A DNA stretch of 64,000 bases from Corylus avellana (taxonomy: Eukaryota; Streptophyta; Magnoliopsida; Fagales; Betulaceae). The stretch lies in contig NC_081543.1 in NCBI RefSeq assembly GCF_901000735.1, positions 26,183,515 to 26,247,514 on the forward strand, given 5' to 3'. The stretch's first letter is position 1. Every line of letters begins with the position of its first letter. Position numbers and translations under genes: made by a program. Below are positions 11,029-21,921 of this stretch, piece after piece. The notes under the pieces were generated by a model. That model was not told the DNA's origin. It made no database searches and saw only the letters and a list, made by a program, of their open reading frames with translations.

Positions 11029-14000
11029 AGCCATCAGATGCTTTACTACATCATCTTGGAGAGCAAGGATGTTTTGGTGATTCTTCTGATGCTAAAATTT
11101 CGGACATGATCAATTCAATCAATTTGGATGTAAGCTCATTATTTTCCTTTATCCATATGATTGAAATTTGCTTTTTCTGCCTTTTCAATTGTAAGTTTGA
11201 TGATTTTCTCAAGTTTTATTGCACTTCTTGAAAAGCAATTGTAACTCGATTGCTTTTCAACATAGTGAATAAGATTTTGGATGATAGCATGCAAAGAAAG
11301 GACGGAGATCTACCTAATGTATGGCAGTAAGAGGACACCTTACAGTAATAAGATTTTGGTGCTTTATAAATAAAGCATGCTCGAAGCCTTGAACTAATAC
11401 ATTGTTATGATTCTTTCTCTTTATTGTTTGCCATTTTGTATCACACTGTTTCTCCATCCCCATTTTGCAGCGAGTGGCATGGCTGCTTAGAAAAACCTTG
11501 CAAGTTATTGAAGAGAGAATTTCAAACCATGCGGAGAACTTAAAAATTGTAAAATGCTTTAGAGATTTTCTTTCTTCCAAAATTCAGAGATTATGGTTTT
11601 ATACTGCTCATGAGTAATAAGCGTTCGTATGTTGCATATTTGCAGCAAAGTAATCTTTATAAAGCTCGTGAGGAGAAGTATCAATCAAAAATAAGAGTAC
11701 TTGAAACCATTGCAACGGGGACTACAGAAGAAATTGAGGTACTCTTGGTTTCAGGTGTTTGCCTTTTGTTTTTGTTTCCCCCAATTGACTTTAACTGTTC
11801 TTGTTTCCTATAGGTTGTTATGAAACAACTTCAGCAGCTAAAGGTGCTGCACTGTTCTTAGCCCTATCTTTATATTCAAATATATGAAACATTGTTCTGT
11901 AATTCATCCAAGATCAATAGTACTACATGCATTTTAATTAATCCTTAAGTTTCTTTCCCTAATGAACATTATTCGGTAGTTATTTTTGCTAGTGAGTTTA
12001 TTTTGCTCCTAATATACTTTTATGTGGCTCACAAAGTAAAAAATAAACTTTTATGTGATGTGGCAGATCGAGAAGGCCAAAATAGAAGATAAACAGAAAC
12101 TTGAGGAGCAGGATGTGGTAAAATTAAGGGAAGAGAAGGATCATAGTGATGTGGAGATTTTGGCTCTGAAACAAGAACTAGAAGTGGCCAAAAGGATACA
12201 TGAAGATCATAGCTTGCAATTAGGAACAAATGCTAAGGAAGCTGTAATTGGGTTGGAGAAGAAGTTAAAAGAACTTGAGTGCCTTTTAGCAGATTCAAGG
12301 AAGAAGGTAGAAGAACTTGAGACATTTTCTGAATCTAAATCACGGAGATGGAAAAAGAAACAGAGAATCTAAAAGAGATATATAGATTGTCATTTTGGAA
12401 ATTTGCAGGTTTGCCTTAATTCTCTTTTTCTTTATCTCATATCTTTTGGATATTGATCCTTTAACATGGTTTTATTGTTTAGGAATCGAGGGTGGCTTTA
12501 GAGTCCATAAAACACAAAGTCTTGAAGACAAAAAGAAGTTATGCGGAGGAATTCTTTTACTTGGGTAGGATTGATTATTTAAAGTTAGTTTACATCCTGC
12601 TTAATGTTGTGCATTTATCTTTGTCTGGGTATTTTTTCTTAAGTATGCTCTCTTAAACAGCATTGAAGCTTAAAGGACTGGCAGATGCTGCTGAAAATTA
12701 TCATACGGTTCTAGAAGAGAATCGTAGGTTGTATAATGAGGTTCAGGACTTGAAAGGTACATCTTAGTCTTGCTTGGTTGTTGCTTGAGTTTGTCAGTTC
12801 TTAGTTTCACTCTATTCTTTCGCCCTCCCTGGTGCAGGAAATATTAAAGTGTATTGTCGCATAAGACCATTCCTTCCAGGACAAAGTAAGAAGCAGACCA
12901 TCATCGATTATATTGGTGAAAATGGTGAATTAGTTGCTGGGAATCCCTCTAAGCAAGTAAAAGAGACCCGTAGGTTGTTCAAGTTTAACAAGGTTTTTGG
13001 TCCAACATCTACTCAAGGTATTGATTTCCAAATGAATGATGTTTATTGATTCTGTGACACCTTTTCTTCTAACTACTGCATTCCTTTATTAGTGAAAAAA
13101 TTCTTACATTCTAATTGTTATTTATTTTGAATTATATGCTCATAGAGGAGGTATTTATGGATACCCAACCATTAATCCGCTCTGTTCTTGATGGATACAA
13201 TGTCTGCATATTTGCTTATGGTCAAACTGGCTCAGGAAAGACCTATACAAATGGTATGCACATCTTTCATATTGTAGCAGTTTTAATTTTTCCATGATTT
13301 AGGATTGCTCCTTACAGCTTTTATTGTGTTTCTTCTAGAGTGGGCCTATTGTATCATCACAAGAGGACTGGGGGGTCAATTATCATGCATTAAATGATCT
13401 TTTCCTAATTTCTCAAAGCAGGAAAAGCTCCATTGCAATATGATTTTGTTGTTCAAATGGTTGAGATCTCTAATGAACAAGTTCGGGATCTTCTTTCAAG
13501 TGTTGGTCCTCAAAAAAGATATCCTTTATTATTTATTTATTTTTTTCTGTCTTTCATTTTTACTTTTCGATTTCATTCTTGATTGTAAGTTGAACTCCAT
13601 CTGATCATTTAATTACGAGCAGTACTCGTCTTTTAATGGAAAAAGTTTTTGTTTCCTTTGACTTGCACACACTTGGGATTTGGAACACCACCCAACCGAA
13701 TGGGTTAGCTGTCCCTGATGCAAGCATGCACCCTGTTGAATCAACCACAGATGTCTTAGAGTTGATGAATATTGGTTTGATGAATAGGGCAGTCGGTGCC
13801 ACAGCCCTGACTGAAAGAAGTAGCAGATCCCGTAGGTTGTATTCTCAGTACTAACTTCTTCTGTCAACCACTTTACATGTTAGATTTTTCTTTTTCTTTT
13901 TTTATAATTTATTTATTGTTTCTTATTCAATCATATCTTGCAGTGTTCTCACTGTTCATGTTCGAGGCATAGACTTGGAGACAGATGCCATCTTGTGTGG

Positions 14001-15858
14001 CAATCTACATTTCGTAGATCTTGCTGAAAGTGAGAGAGTGGGTCGGTCTGAAGCAACTGGGGATAGGCTTAGGGAGGCACAACATATAAACAAATCACTA
14101 TCAGCGCTTGGAGATGTAATTTTTGCTCAGTGCAGAAGAGTCCACATTTACCATACAGAAATAGCAAATTAACTCATGTACTTCAGAGTTCTTTAGGTAC
14201 TTGTCTTATTCTTGGTCTTTGACTATGGTAATAAGATATGAGTTTCAGAGTTTGATACTGTAGTTTTGAGTTTCTTTTATTCATGACTTGTTTTATCTTT
14301 ATTTTTTGTTCCTCTCCAAATTGTAGGTGGTCAAGCAAAAACCCTTATGTTTGTTCAGCTTAATCCGGATATAGATTCTTACTCTGAAACCATAAGTACC
14401 TTGAAGTTTGCAGAGAGGGTTTCTGGTGTAGAGTTAGGTGCTGTACAGAGCAACAAAGAGGGAAGAGATGTTAGAGAACGTATGGAACAGGTCCAATCTT
14501 TTATTCTTCTTAACATAACATGCTTTCTTAGAGATCTTGCTTTTAACATACAAAGCAGATGTTTCAGAGTGCTTTCTTGTATTCCTCTTAATGGCTATTG
14601 TTTGGAGATTTTTTTGATATGTTACTCTCTCTAAACTATTAGCTAAATATTTCACAAGGTTATTCACCATGTTGTTATACTACAGAAATGGACAGATTCA
14701 TTTGTAGAATCCCCAACAATCCTATGAAATCAATGGTTTACCAATTAGGAATGATTTTGATATTTGGAAAAGAGGGTTGGCCGATATGATATCAATATTG
14801 TTTGGAATGCAATTCCTTCCTTTCTAATTTGGTGCATTTGGAGAGAAAGGATGCCCAAAGCTTCAATGATCACAAGAGAACAATTTCGCGAGAGAAAGGA
14901 TGCCCAAAGCTAAATACAAAGGACTTGTTTTCTTAACTCCCCATTTGAGTGGATCTTTGACACTGCCCTTTTCCACATCTTTAGCTATTCAGATTTTTGG
15001 TCACTTTTTTCTTCTTCTTAATTTTCCACATTGAATTTTTCCTCTCCGTCTAGTAAGCACCCAGGAAATATGGCCCTAAGTTTAGCTGCCGGTATCGGTC
15101 ACATCCCAATTTCATTTGCAAAATCATTTGCGGCATCCACTTTACAGAATTCTGTATTGTTAGCTTGATAGGATCTGATTCAGGGTCTCTTGACTTCTTA
15201 AGCTCTAGATAGAGCTTAGCTGGTTAAGGTGGAAGGTCCTTGCTCCTTGCAGCCTGTTCCATAAGAGCCATTTTGCTTGGAAGAAATTTTCTTTGGAAGC
15301 CATTATAAAGATTATTTCTTTCCCACCAATATTACAGCCTACCATGTTTGACAGTTGTTTCCCCACCCATATTCTGCCCCTAACATTTTTTGTCAGGTTT
15401 AGGGAATAAAAGGTGTGAGAAATTATTGGAGGGAAACACCTTGGGTCTCAGCTGATTACTTCACATAATATTTAACAAGGAAGATTTTTTATTCCCTTTA
15501 TTTTTTATTTTGTTTGTCTGATTTCCTTTTTATCTTCCAGGTGGCATCTCTCAAGGAAATAGTTGCAAAGAAAGATGAGGAGATTGAGCACTTGCAGCTT
15601 CTCAAGGTCAATGTTATCTGGAGGGAACGTAGGCCAGCATTTTACTGAAGACATTGAGCTCTTGGGGTTTGGGGATGCAGATTCTGAGGAAGGATTAAGT
15701 GATATCTCTGACGGTGGTCTTTCAATGGGAACAGAAACTGATGGCTCAATAGGCAGTGTTGTGGAGTACACTCTTTTTCCTGAAGTTGCAAAACCAGCTG
15801 AAAACATAGTTCCCGAGCGCACACCAGCTGAGAAGCCACCAATTCAGAACTCAGGGAA
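11029..15858 (+). pseudogene. 5'-truncated kinesin-14 pseudogene (copy A)
   Basis: Inverted copy of the intact kinesin gene from exon 5 to exon 19. Matched exons: 11029-11129, 11471-11548, 11646-11738, 11814-11843, 12067-12408, 12483-12564, 12661-12756, 12838-13017, 13146-13253, 13339-13518, 13671-13835, 13944-14195, 14327-14490 and 15541-15858. Exons 1-4 (CH-domain region) and 20-21 are absent. Lesions: the exon 6 acceptor is rewritten near 11245; a TAA in exon 10 (12370-12372); a 1-nt insertion just after the P-loop (exon 14); a further frameshift in exon 15; His to Arg in SSRSH; Gly to Glu in the switch II motif (DLAESE); a frameshift in exon 17; and about 242 nt deleted from exon 19. Splice sites are otherwise kept, including the AT-AC intron, so it was copied as genomic DNA, not by retroposition. 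Confidence 0.93.
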
Positions 15859-16156
15859 GTGAGTCTTTCTCATTTTCATGATGTTCCAATTGAGGTGCAT
15901 TATTCTTATTGCTGGAGAACTGGCTGGTATTAATCTGATACCTTCTTGCCCAACTAGACGGCTAACAAAGAATTTGGCATGTGCTTCTTTCAAAAGAAAT
16001 GTTACAAACTACATTTTTATCTCACATGAACTATCGGTTTTTTCAAACGACGACAAGACAACAGACGATATTACTTTCTCCTTTTCTGAACCCATCTTGT
16101 TCGATTTTTTGACGACTCTAGAGAACGATCGCCAAGCTGATAACCAACTTATTGTG
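15859..16156. other. kinesin-B3 fusion joint, copy A
   Basis: Kinesin intron 19 sequence continues to about 16022, including roughly 30 bp of the MITE seen at 37283-37120. It then switches to the upstream leader of the B3 gene (compare the minus strand near 10750). The identical joint occurs at about 27520. Confidence 0.75.
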
Positions 16157-16728
16157 ATGATCACCACCGAGAGCCAACGTGAATTAATGGACGCAGAGAT
16201 CTCGTTGGAGTTGAAGGTCGTTTGCGATTCTTATTGCGCCAACAAAAAGAGAAAAGCAACTGAAAACAGCGCTTGTGGAATAATATTCAAAAGAATGAAA
16301 CCCGCAGATTACCGCGAACTTAGAAAGAAGAGAGGCGCAGTAGTGTTTCATTGGAGTTGAAGCTCGGCCAATATGATCCCTGGGCTACCAAGAAGACGAT
16401 TGTGACAAGTGATCTAGGGCATTTGTCGAAGTTGCTGCTGGCGGAGGACAGCGTAAGGAGGCATATTTTACCCCATTGGGATGCACAGCGCATTGAGAAC
16501 ATAAAGAATGGGGTGAGAGTTCCAGTATGGGACTGCGACACCATGTCTGAATATCAATTGTTCTTCAAACGATGGGAGAGTGGGAGCTACGTCTTCATTG
16601 AAAGATGGAAAGGAGACTTTGTGGAGAGGAGGAGGCTGAAGAAGGGTGATGAGATTGGAATTTATTGGGATCCCGGCAATTCAAGATTTAATTTTAGCCT
16701 TCTCAAGCGGGGGCCTAGCTTGGATTAA
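16157..16728 (+). pseudogene. B3-domain pseudogene (copy A)
   Basis: A close relative of the 10048-10620 gene. Loss of one A in the run after ACTTAGAA (about 16321) shifts the frame, giving a stop at 16358-16360 before the B3 domain. The B3 domain itself (WATKKTIVTSDLGHLSKLLL to FNFSLLKRGPSLD) stays open in the other frame to 16728. The same deletion is in copy B, so it predates the A/B duplication. An internal start at 16351 could in principle yield an isolated B3 domain of about 125 aa, but nothing shows that it is used. Confidence 0.88.
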
Positions 16729-18250
16729 CACGTAGCTCCATTCATGTCTCTTTTAATTTCTGTCAAGTATATTGCAAAACAACTAGAGAGGCAAATTGCC
16801 TGCTTTATAATATTTTATATTCTTACTTTATTATGTTTTTTCATTGGATTAACATACCCAACAATTTTAAATAAACATTATATTCTTAAATTACGAAATT
16901 TTTAGGCATTAAAATGCCTGGAAAATGTCAATCTATTAAAAATGTGGTATATTTTAGGTAGTTGAGAATTTAGTATATTTTCATCACGTTGTTGCTCTCT
17001 ATGATGTAAGAAACCTTTGAGTTAAAAATTGTCCTTTGATTTTATGAAGAAAAAAGGGTGTCTACAAAAGTGGAGATAAGCATTTTGGGAGGAAAATTCT
17101 TTTTAATTACTTCTATAACATGTCAACTTTTTAATATGTAGCATTTTTGACAATTGTATGAGATCTTGATCCTTCTCTATTAGGGCTCGTTTGTTTCGAC
17201 GTAAAAATGTTTTTGGTCAAATTTTTTCAAACATAATTTAAAACACTGACAGCTTTTGAGCTTGGCTTGCTGCCATCTAACTAGTAATTAAATTAGATCG
17301 GTTGGGAATTGGGCTGACAAGATAGTCTAGCCCACCTAAACCGTAAGATGGGCTTGCAAACGCAAAGCCCACTACGATAGACCTGATCCCGTAAGTGTGT
17401 GCGTAACAGGGGATTTGTTCCAACAACTTATCCAATCCCGCAATATCATCAACACCCCTAATTCAGAGCCTAGAGGGATGAGATCCTGAGGTTATTATTA
17501 CTTTCAACTCTCTTTCTAAAAATTATACATTGACTTAAACATTGAAGTTATCTCTCACCGACACCCATCAATAAGCTCCCATGCTTAGTATTGGATACTA
17601 GGAAACTGTTCTAGCAAGATCAAAATTTGCTTGGATAATTGAAGCTAGCGAGGTAGTGAGCAATGAGGTTTTGAGAAGGTGGGCCTACACATACTCAAAG
17701 ATACACAAAGCTAGGTTTCAAAGGGTGCAAAACTTCACCGGAAGCCCCATTAAAACCCAATGTCAAAAATAAAAATAAAAATAAATAAATAAACCACTCT
17801 ATATGAAACTCTCACCTGCCCAAATAAATTATTAGACAGTTCAAAATTTATTAATAATTCAAATAAATAATTGTTATGAATCCTTATCTAGCCAAATTGA
17901 CTTATCCTACATACTACCAACATAATACCAATCAAAGCTCTGCCTTTACCCTTGGGCTATCAAGAAGAGGATTGAGAGAAGTGATATTTATTTAGCCTTT
18001 GGCAAGGTTCTTGTTAAGTGAATTTGGGGTCCAACAAATTTGTAGAACAAAAAAAAAAAGAAAAAGTAAAATGACAATTTTGCCATTGTCATTTCTATAA
18101 ACGCATTGAAAATATCAAGTGCCTTCGTTAAAACCAATAAGAAGATTGGCAGTTTCCAAACGAAATCCATCAATCTATAGAAGTAAGCAAGGACAAAGAG
18201 AACGAAGCTAGCAATGGTGGCGGCAACTCTTATTTAACTCCTTCATTCCC
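16729..18250. other. non-coding spacer between B3 and LysM copies (A)
   Basis: AT-rich spacer matching 28233-29752 and, inverted, 7800-10047. No gene is seen. The part just upstream of the LysM start (18180-18250) is conserved in all four copies and may be the old promoter. Confidence 0.6.
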
Positions 18251-18895
18251 ATGACCACAACAATGGCTTCCCATGCTCTCCTCCCTCCATTAATGGCAAC
18301 TCTATTTGCCACCATTCTTGCTTCCACCACATCCATCAAAGCAAGCCTTATTTACCCTCTCAATTGCTCTACTCAAACAATAATCAAGACATGTAATGCC
18401 TCCCTGTACCACATAAACGACAGTGGTCGATGAGAAGAACAAATTGCCTCCCTTTACTCTGGCAATCTATCCCAAATGAACCCAATAATGCATGGCAACG
18501 ACAAACAAGATTACCTCATCAATGTCCCTTGCTCTTGCACAGATATAAGTGGCACTGTCGGATATTTCTACGACACATCCTATGTTGTAGACCAGGGTGA
18601 CACATTTGCTAATATCTCTGCTGAGATATACAGCGGGCAAGCTTGGAGGGATGGAGGAGATGATCCAATATTAGTCCCGGGAACAAATTTATCTATCCAT
18701 CTTCCATGTGGATGTGTAGAGATTGATTCTCAAACAGTTGTAACATACACGGTTCAGGAGCAAGACACATTATCTGGAATTGCTGCTCTGCTATGTGCTC
18801 AACAAAGTGACATTCAGAGATTGAACAGACAACTTCTGCAGAACCGAACATTTATAGACGTGGGCTGGGTGTTGTTTGTGTCCATGGAGATGGAG
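18251..18895 (+). pseudogene. LysM receptor-like ectodomain, first exon only (copy A)
   Basis: Encodes a signal-peptide-like N terminus, then a LysM-type receptor ectodomain: CxxxxxTCNASLYHI near the start, paired CSC and CGC cysteine motifs (VPCSCTDISG, LPCGCVEID), and LysM-like YVVDQGDTFANIS and YTVQEQDTLSGIA modules. Plant proteins of this kind (LYK receptor kinases) bind chitin-type or lipo-chitooligosaccharide ligands at the plasma membrane. A TGA at 18431-18433 breaks the frame after residue 60; the frame is otherwise open. The match ends at a plausible donor (GAG|GTGAGC at 18895/18896), and no transmembrane or kinase exon is found downstream. Hence a broken, exon-1-only gene. Confidence 0.8.
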
Positions 18896-19264
18896 GTGAG
18901 CTCCTATGGCTAGGGCTCGTTTGGCATATTTATCTATTTATGTATAATAGATCAATATGATTTTCTGCCTTGCAACCGATGATGAATGATGTTTTGAGTA
19001 GAGGTGAAAAGGCCGACCGTTAATAACTGCCCGCTAATCGCATTAATCACTAACCACCTAGATAGTTACAGTTAGCGGTTTTAGGTTTATTAAAAACTAT
19101 TAACCACTAACGGTTAACCGCTAACCGCCTATATATATACATGAAACGAAATCATTTTGGTTCCTAAGGTTTTACCTTTTATCAAATAACTCACTAAAAG
19201 ATGGAAAATGTCATCATACTCTCTTTGTTTTAGTGTGGCCATAAACCATATTATGTTCAATAAA
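18896..19264. other. non-coding, with hAT-like GCGGTTA motifs
   Basis: Region 18990-19135 has clustered direct and inverted TAACCGC / GCGGTTA motifs like the element at 9208, probably a hAT remnant. Nothing else is recognised. The same sequence is at 30399-30785. Confidence 0.5.
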
Positions 19265-19280
19265 AATCAGACATGTGTTC

Positions 19281-20493
19281 TTTTTTTTTTTTTTCTAATT
19301 GAATAAAGAAAGGGCTACAGGAAAGGATCTTTCCCACTTCTGATCCGAACGGAAGAAGAAGTGAGAGATCCTGAAAACGAAAAAGGGATGGGCTCCCCAA
19401 CAATAAACCCAAAATAAACTAAAACAACACAGAAATAAAAACAAAAGGGAAGGCCACCCCAACAACAAAGCCCAAATGGTAAAAAACAGTGCAAATACAA
19501 GAACAAATTCTGGATCAGTCCAAAAGGACCAAACAGCAGGCAATGATAATTACCAATGATCCCAAAAGAATCATAAGCAAGCCGGGCCTATTCCAGGACC
19601 GCACAAGGCGGTGTGAATTGCAAAGAACCTCCGTGAAGAGATCATTGCGGGCAAACCAACAACCACGGTTAAATGGTTGTTGCAAAGTAGGCACTGCAGA
19701 GAACCAAAAAGGAGCCGGTATAGGACAACCACCAACATCAATCTCCTCCTCAAAATCAAACCAAGTCATGGCAAGGAGATAAAAACCCACAAAAAACAAT
19801 ACAAACAGCAGAATGAAACTAAAAATACAGTAAAACAGAAATAAAATTACAACAAAAACAAACACCAAGAACACCAAAAAACAAGGGTAGGGGCGGTGAT
19901 AGCCAGCCGAAGAACAGATCGGGCACCGGCAAGCAGTGGAATGATCGAGGATCGGCTGGCGGAAAAGGGAAGCGAGGAGGCCAAGGAGGATGGTCGAAGG
20001 CCTCGATTGGTGGATGGGTCGTCGTGGAAGAGTAGATCGGGTTTTGAAAAAACCTGATCTAAACCCCAAAAACCAGATCCACAACCAGGAACTTCGGCAA
20101 GGCAGTGGACGGCGACAGAGATGGACTGAACGGCGACAGGCTGGGCGGCGACAGGCTGGGCAACGGGCTGGACGATGACGGAAAACGAGGTGCTAAGGAT
20201 GGCGGGCTGAGCGGCGAGGACCAGGAACGAGGGACTAGACAGCACAAGGGGCTGGACGATGGCTGAACGACGACGGGAGAGAAGAGCGGCGGTGGGCTTC
20301 AAATCTACACAAGAAAAAAAGAACAAAACACAAGAAACCCAAACAAAAAACACAGCAAAGAGGGAAAAAAGAAGGGGAGGGGGGGAAGAGGAAGCCTTTT
20401 CCTCCACCCCGAGAAGGCCGCACAAGGCTTAGAGAAAGACCTCACTAGGAGGTGGCTGGGGGAAAAAACCCTAAGGGTTTCCCAGAGTTTTTT
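19281..20493 (-). mobile_element. poly(A) retroposon without reverse transcriptase (copy A)
   Basis: Read on the minus strand, a 1.2-kb unit with a C- and T-rich 5' half ends in AATTAGAAAAAAA, a poly(A)-like tail. It is flanked by a 16-bp target duplication (AATCAGACATGTGTTC at 19265-19280 and AATCAGACACGTGTTC at 20494-20509, one mismatch). Variable-length duplications plus a poly(A) tail are the hallmark of LINE-driven insertion. No endonuclease or reverse-transcriptase motif was found in any frame, so it is a non-autonomous LINE derivative or processed transcript. Its reading frames are low-complexity (F/L/V-rich or S/P-rich). Confidence 0.75.
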
Positions 20494-20509
20494 AATCAGA
20501 CACGTGTTC

Positions 20510-21060
20510 AAATCATCCAATCAACTAACTTACCTATGATAGTAGAAATTTCATTGATATCCATATTTGACATTATAATGTCATTTTGCAATCGCAAAGA
20601 GGAGTGCTAAAAAATATATTTGTATTCTACAATGTTCTCACAATACTAATGTCACAGTTCCAACGAAATCTAACATTGGTCCTTGTTAGAAAAAAAAAAA
20701 AAAAATTTTAAAAAAATGTTATACAAACTCCTACTCGTATACTCCTTGATGTGATTTTTAAAATTACCATTAGATCAAAATTCAATAGTAATCCATCATA
20801 AATCTAATGGTAATTTTAAAAGTCACATCAAAGAAGATGACAGTGAAAGTATAGAGTGAGAGTGTGAAGCATTGCTTATATATATATATTTGTGTTGGCA
20901 AATTTTGTCCTTCTTCAAAATTTTCTTGATTAGCTGTATAACATGGGGAGATTATTTGTGATTCTACATTTATACCTTTTAACTATAAATTTTTATCTCT
21001 TCTTAAAAGTTCAGTATAAACAGAGGAAGAGGCAAAATTTCTACGGCTTGTTGCTGTATC
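20510..21060. other. non-coding; two empty MITE sites and a small palindrome
   Basis: Contains the unoccupied target sites of the two hairpin MITEs (20641-20649 and 20724-20732). A palindromic stretch lies at about 20751-20838 (arms around GATGTGATTTTTAAAATTAC). The rest is AT-rich. Confidence 0.7.
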
Positions 21061-21821
21061 TTAGAAAGCTGTTTCTTTTATCATGAAGGGTGGTTTGTTG
21101 AGTTTTTGTCCGTCAAAACTTAACCTAACACTATCATCTAAGTATTGTTGTAAACAGTTTAGATCAAATGCTATATTTTCTGTTTTTGTTGGAATGTTTT
21201 CATTTTCTAATAGCCATTCTGATGGGAGTTCTATTTCAAACCAAACTACTGATTTTGGTACTCTAACGTTTGCTTCACAAGAATGTGTCTGTATTAGTAA
21301 AGTTTTATCTTTGGAACTTTTAACAAGAGCATGAACATTAAGATTTTCATTAACTTGTAATAAAAATCTGTAAATTAATACTAAAGGTTGGCTTCCTTCT
21401 AACATATCATAACCTGCTATTTTAATGTTTAAAGTTAAAACTTTTAAGATATGTGGATCACTTAAACTTAAAGTGAAGTCAGGGAAACAGTCAAAATGAA
21501 TTGGTCCTTTAAGAAGACTAAATTCAACGACTCCTAACATGCTAGTACTGTAATATTTATGTCTTGCATTTCTTAAACACAAAAGTACATAGGCATTGAT
21601 TCCTAGACAAACTAGGGGTTTTACAACAACTTGGATTAATCCTATGTGAAGGAAATTCATTGTCTTTTCTCTAAGTTTTTTAATTACTTCTTTAAAAACT
21701 AATTGATATGTATCATGATGTTTATTTAAAGCATAGACTTGTTCAACTATTTTTACGTTGTAATCATTACTAAATGACAAGGGTGAAAAACTTGATTTAT
21801 AAATTTCTTTAGTTGGGACCT
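21061..21821 (-). CDS. endogenous pararetrovirus movement-protein relic (copy A, partial)
   Basis: An open minus-strand frame running from the gap at 21821 to a TAA at 21061-21063 (about 253 codons). It resembles the 30K-type movement protein of plant Caulimoviridae, with a conserved core around SDPHILKVLTLNIKIAGYDM and VPKSVVWFEIELPSEW. In a virus such a protein helps genomes pass through plasmodesmata; here it is an integrated relic. The N terminus is missing in the gap. No reverse transcriptase or coat region was found beside it. The family call is from the core pattern by eye. Confidence 0.65.
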
Positions 21822-21921
21822 NNNNNNNNNNNNNNNNNNNNNNNNNNNNNNNNNNNNNNNNNNNNNNNNNNNNNNNNNNNNNNNNNNNNNNNNNNNNNNN
21901 NNNNNNNNNNNNNNNNNNNNN
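21822..21921. other. assembly gap (100 N) between unit A and the copia element
   Basis: A 100-N run. It must hide at least the copia 3' LTR and end of RNase H, the N terminus of the movement-protein relic, and whatever preceded unit B. Confidence 0.97.

Larger units (their letters stand above)
15239..21821. repeat. segmental duplication unit A (about 6.6 kb)
   Basis: Closely matches 26736-33369 throughout: kinesin exon 19, B3 and LysM pseudogenes, retroposon and movement-protein relic, in the same order and orientation. The shared region begins at CTTGCTCCTTGCAG, directly after the copia LTR in unit B, and in unit A runs into the gap at 21822. Confidence 0.92.

Noticed and set aside
19515..20425. 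Long minus-strand frames in the retroposon, and their copies at 30935-32068
   Set aside because: Low-complexity hydrophobic or Ser/Pro-rich translations. Frames differ between the two copies and no family pattern is seen.
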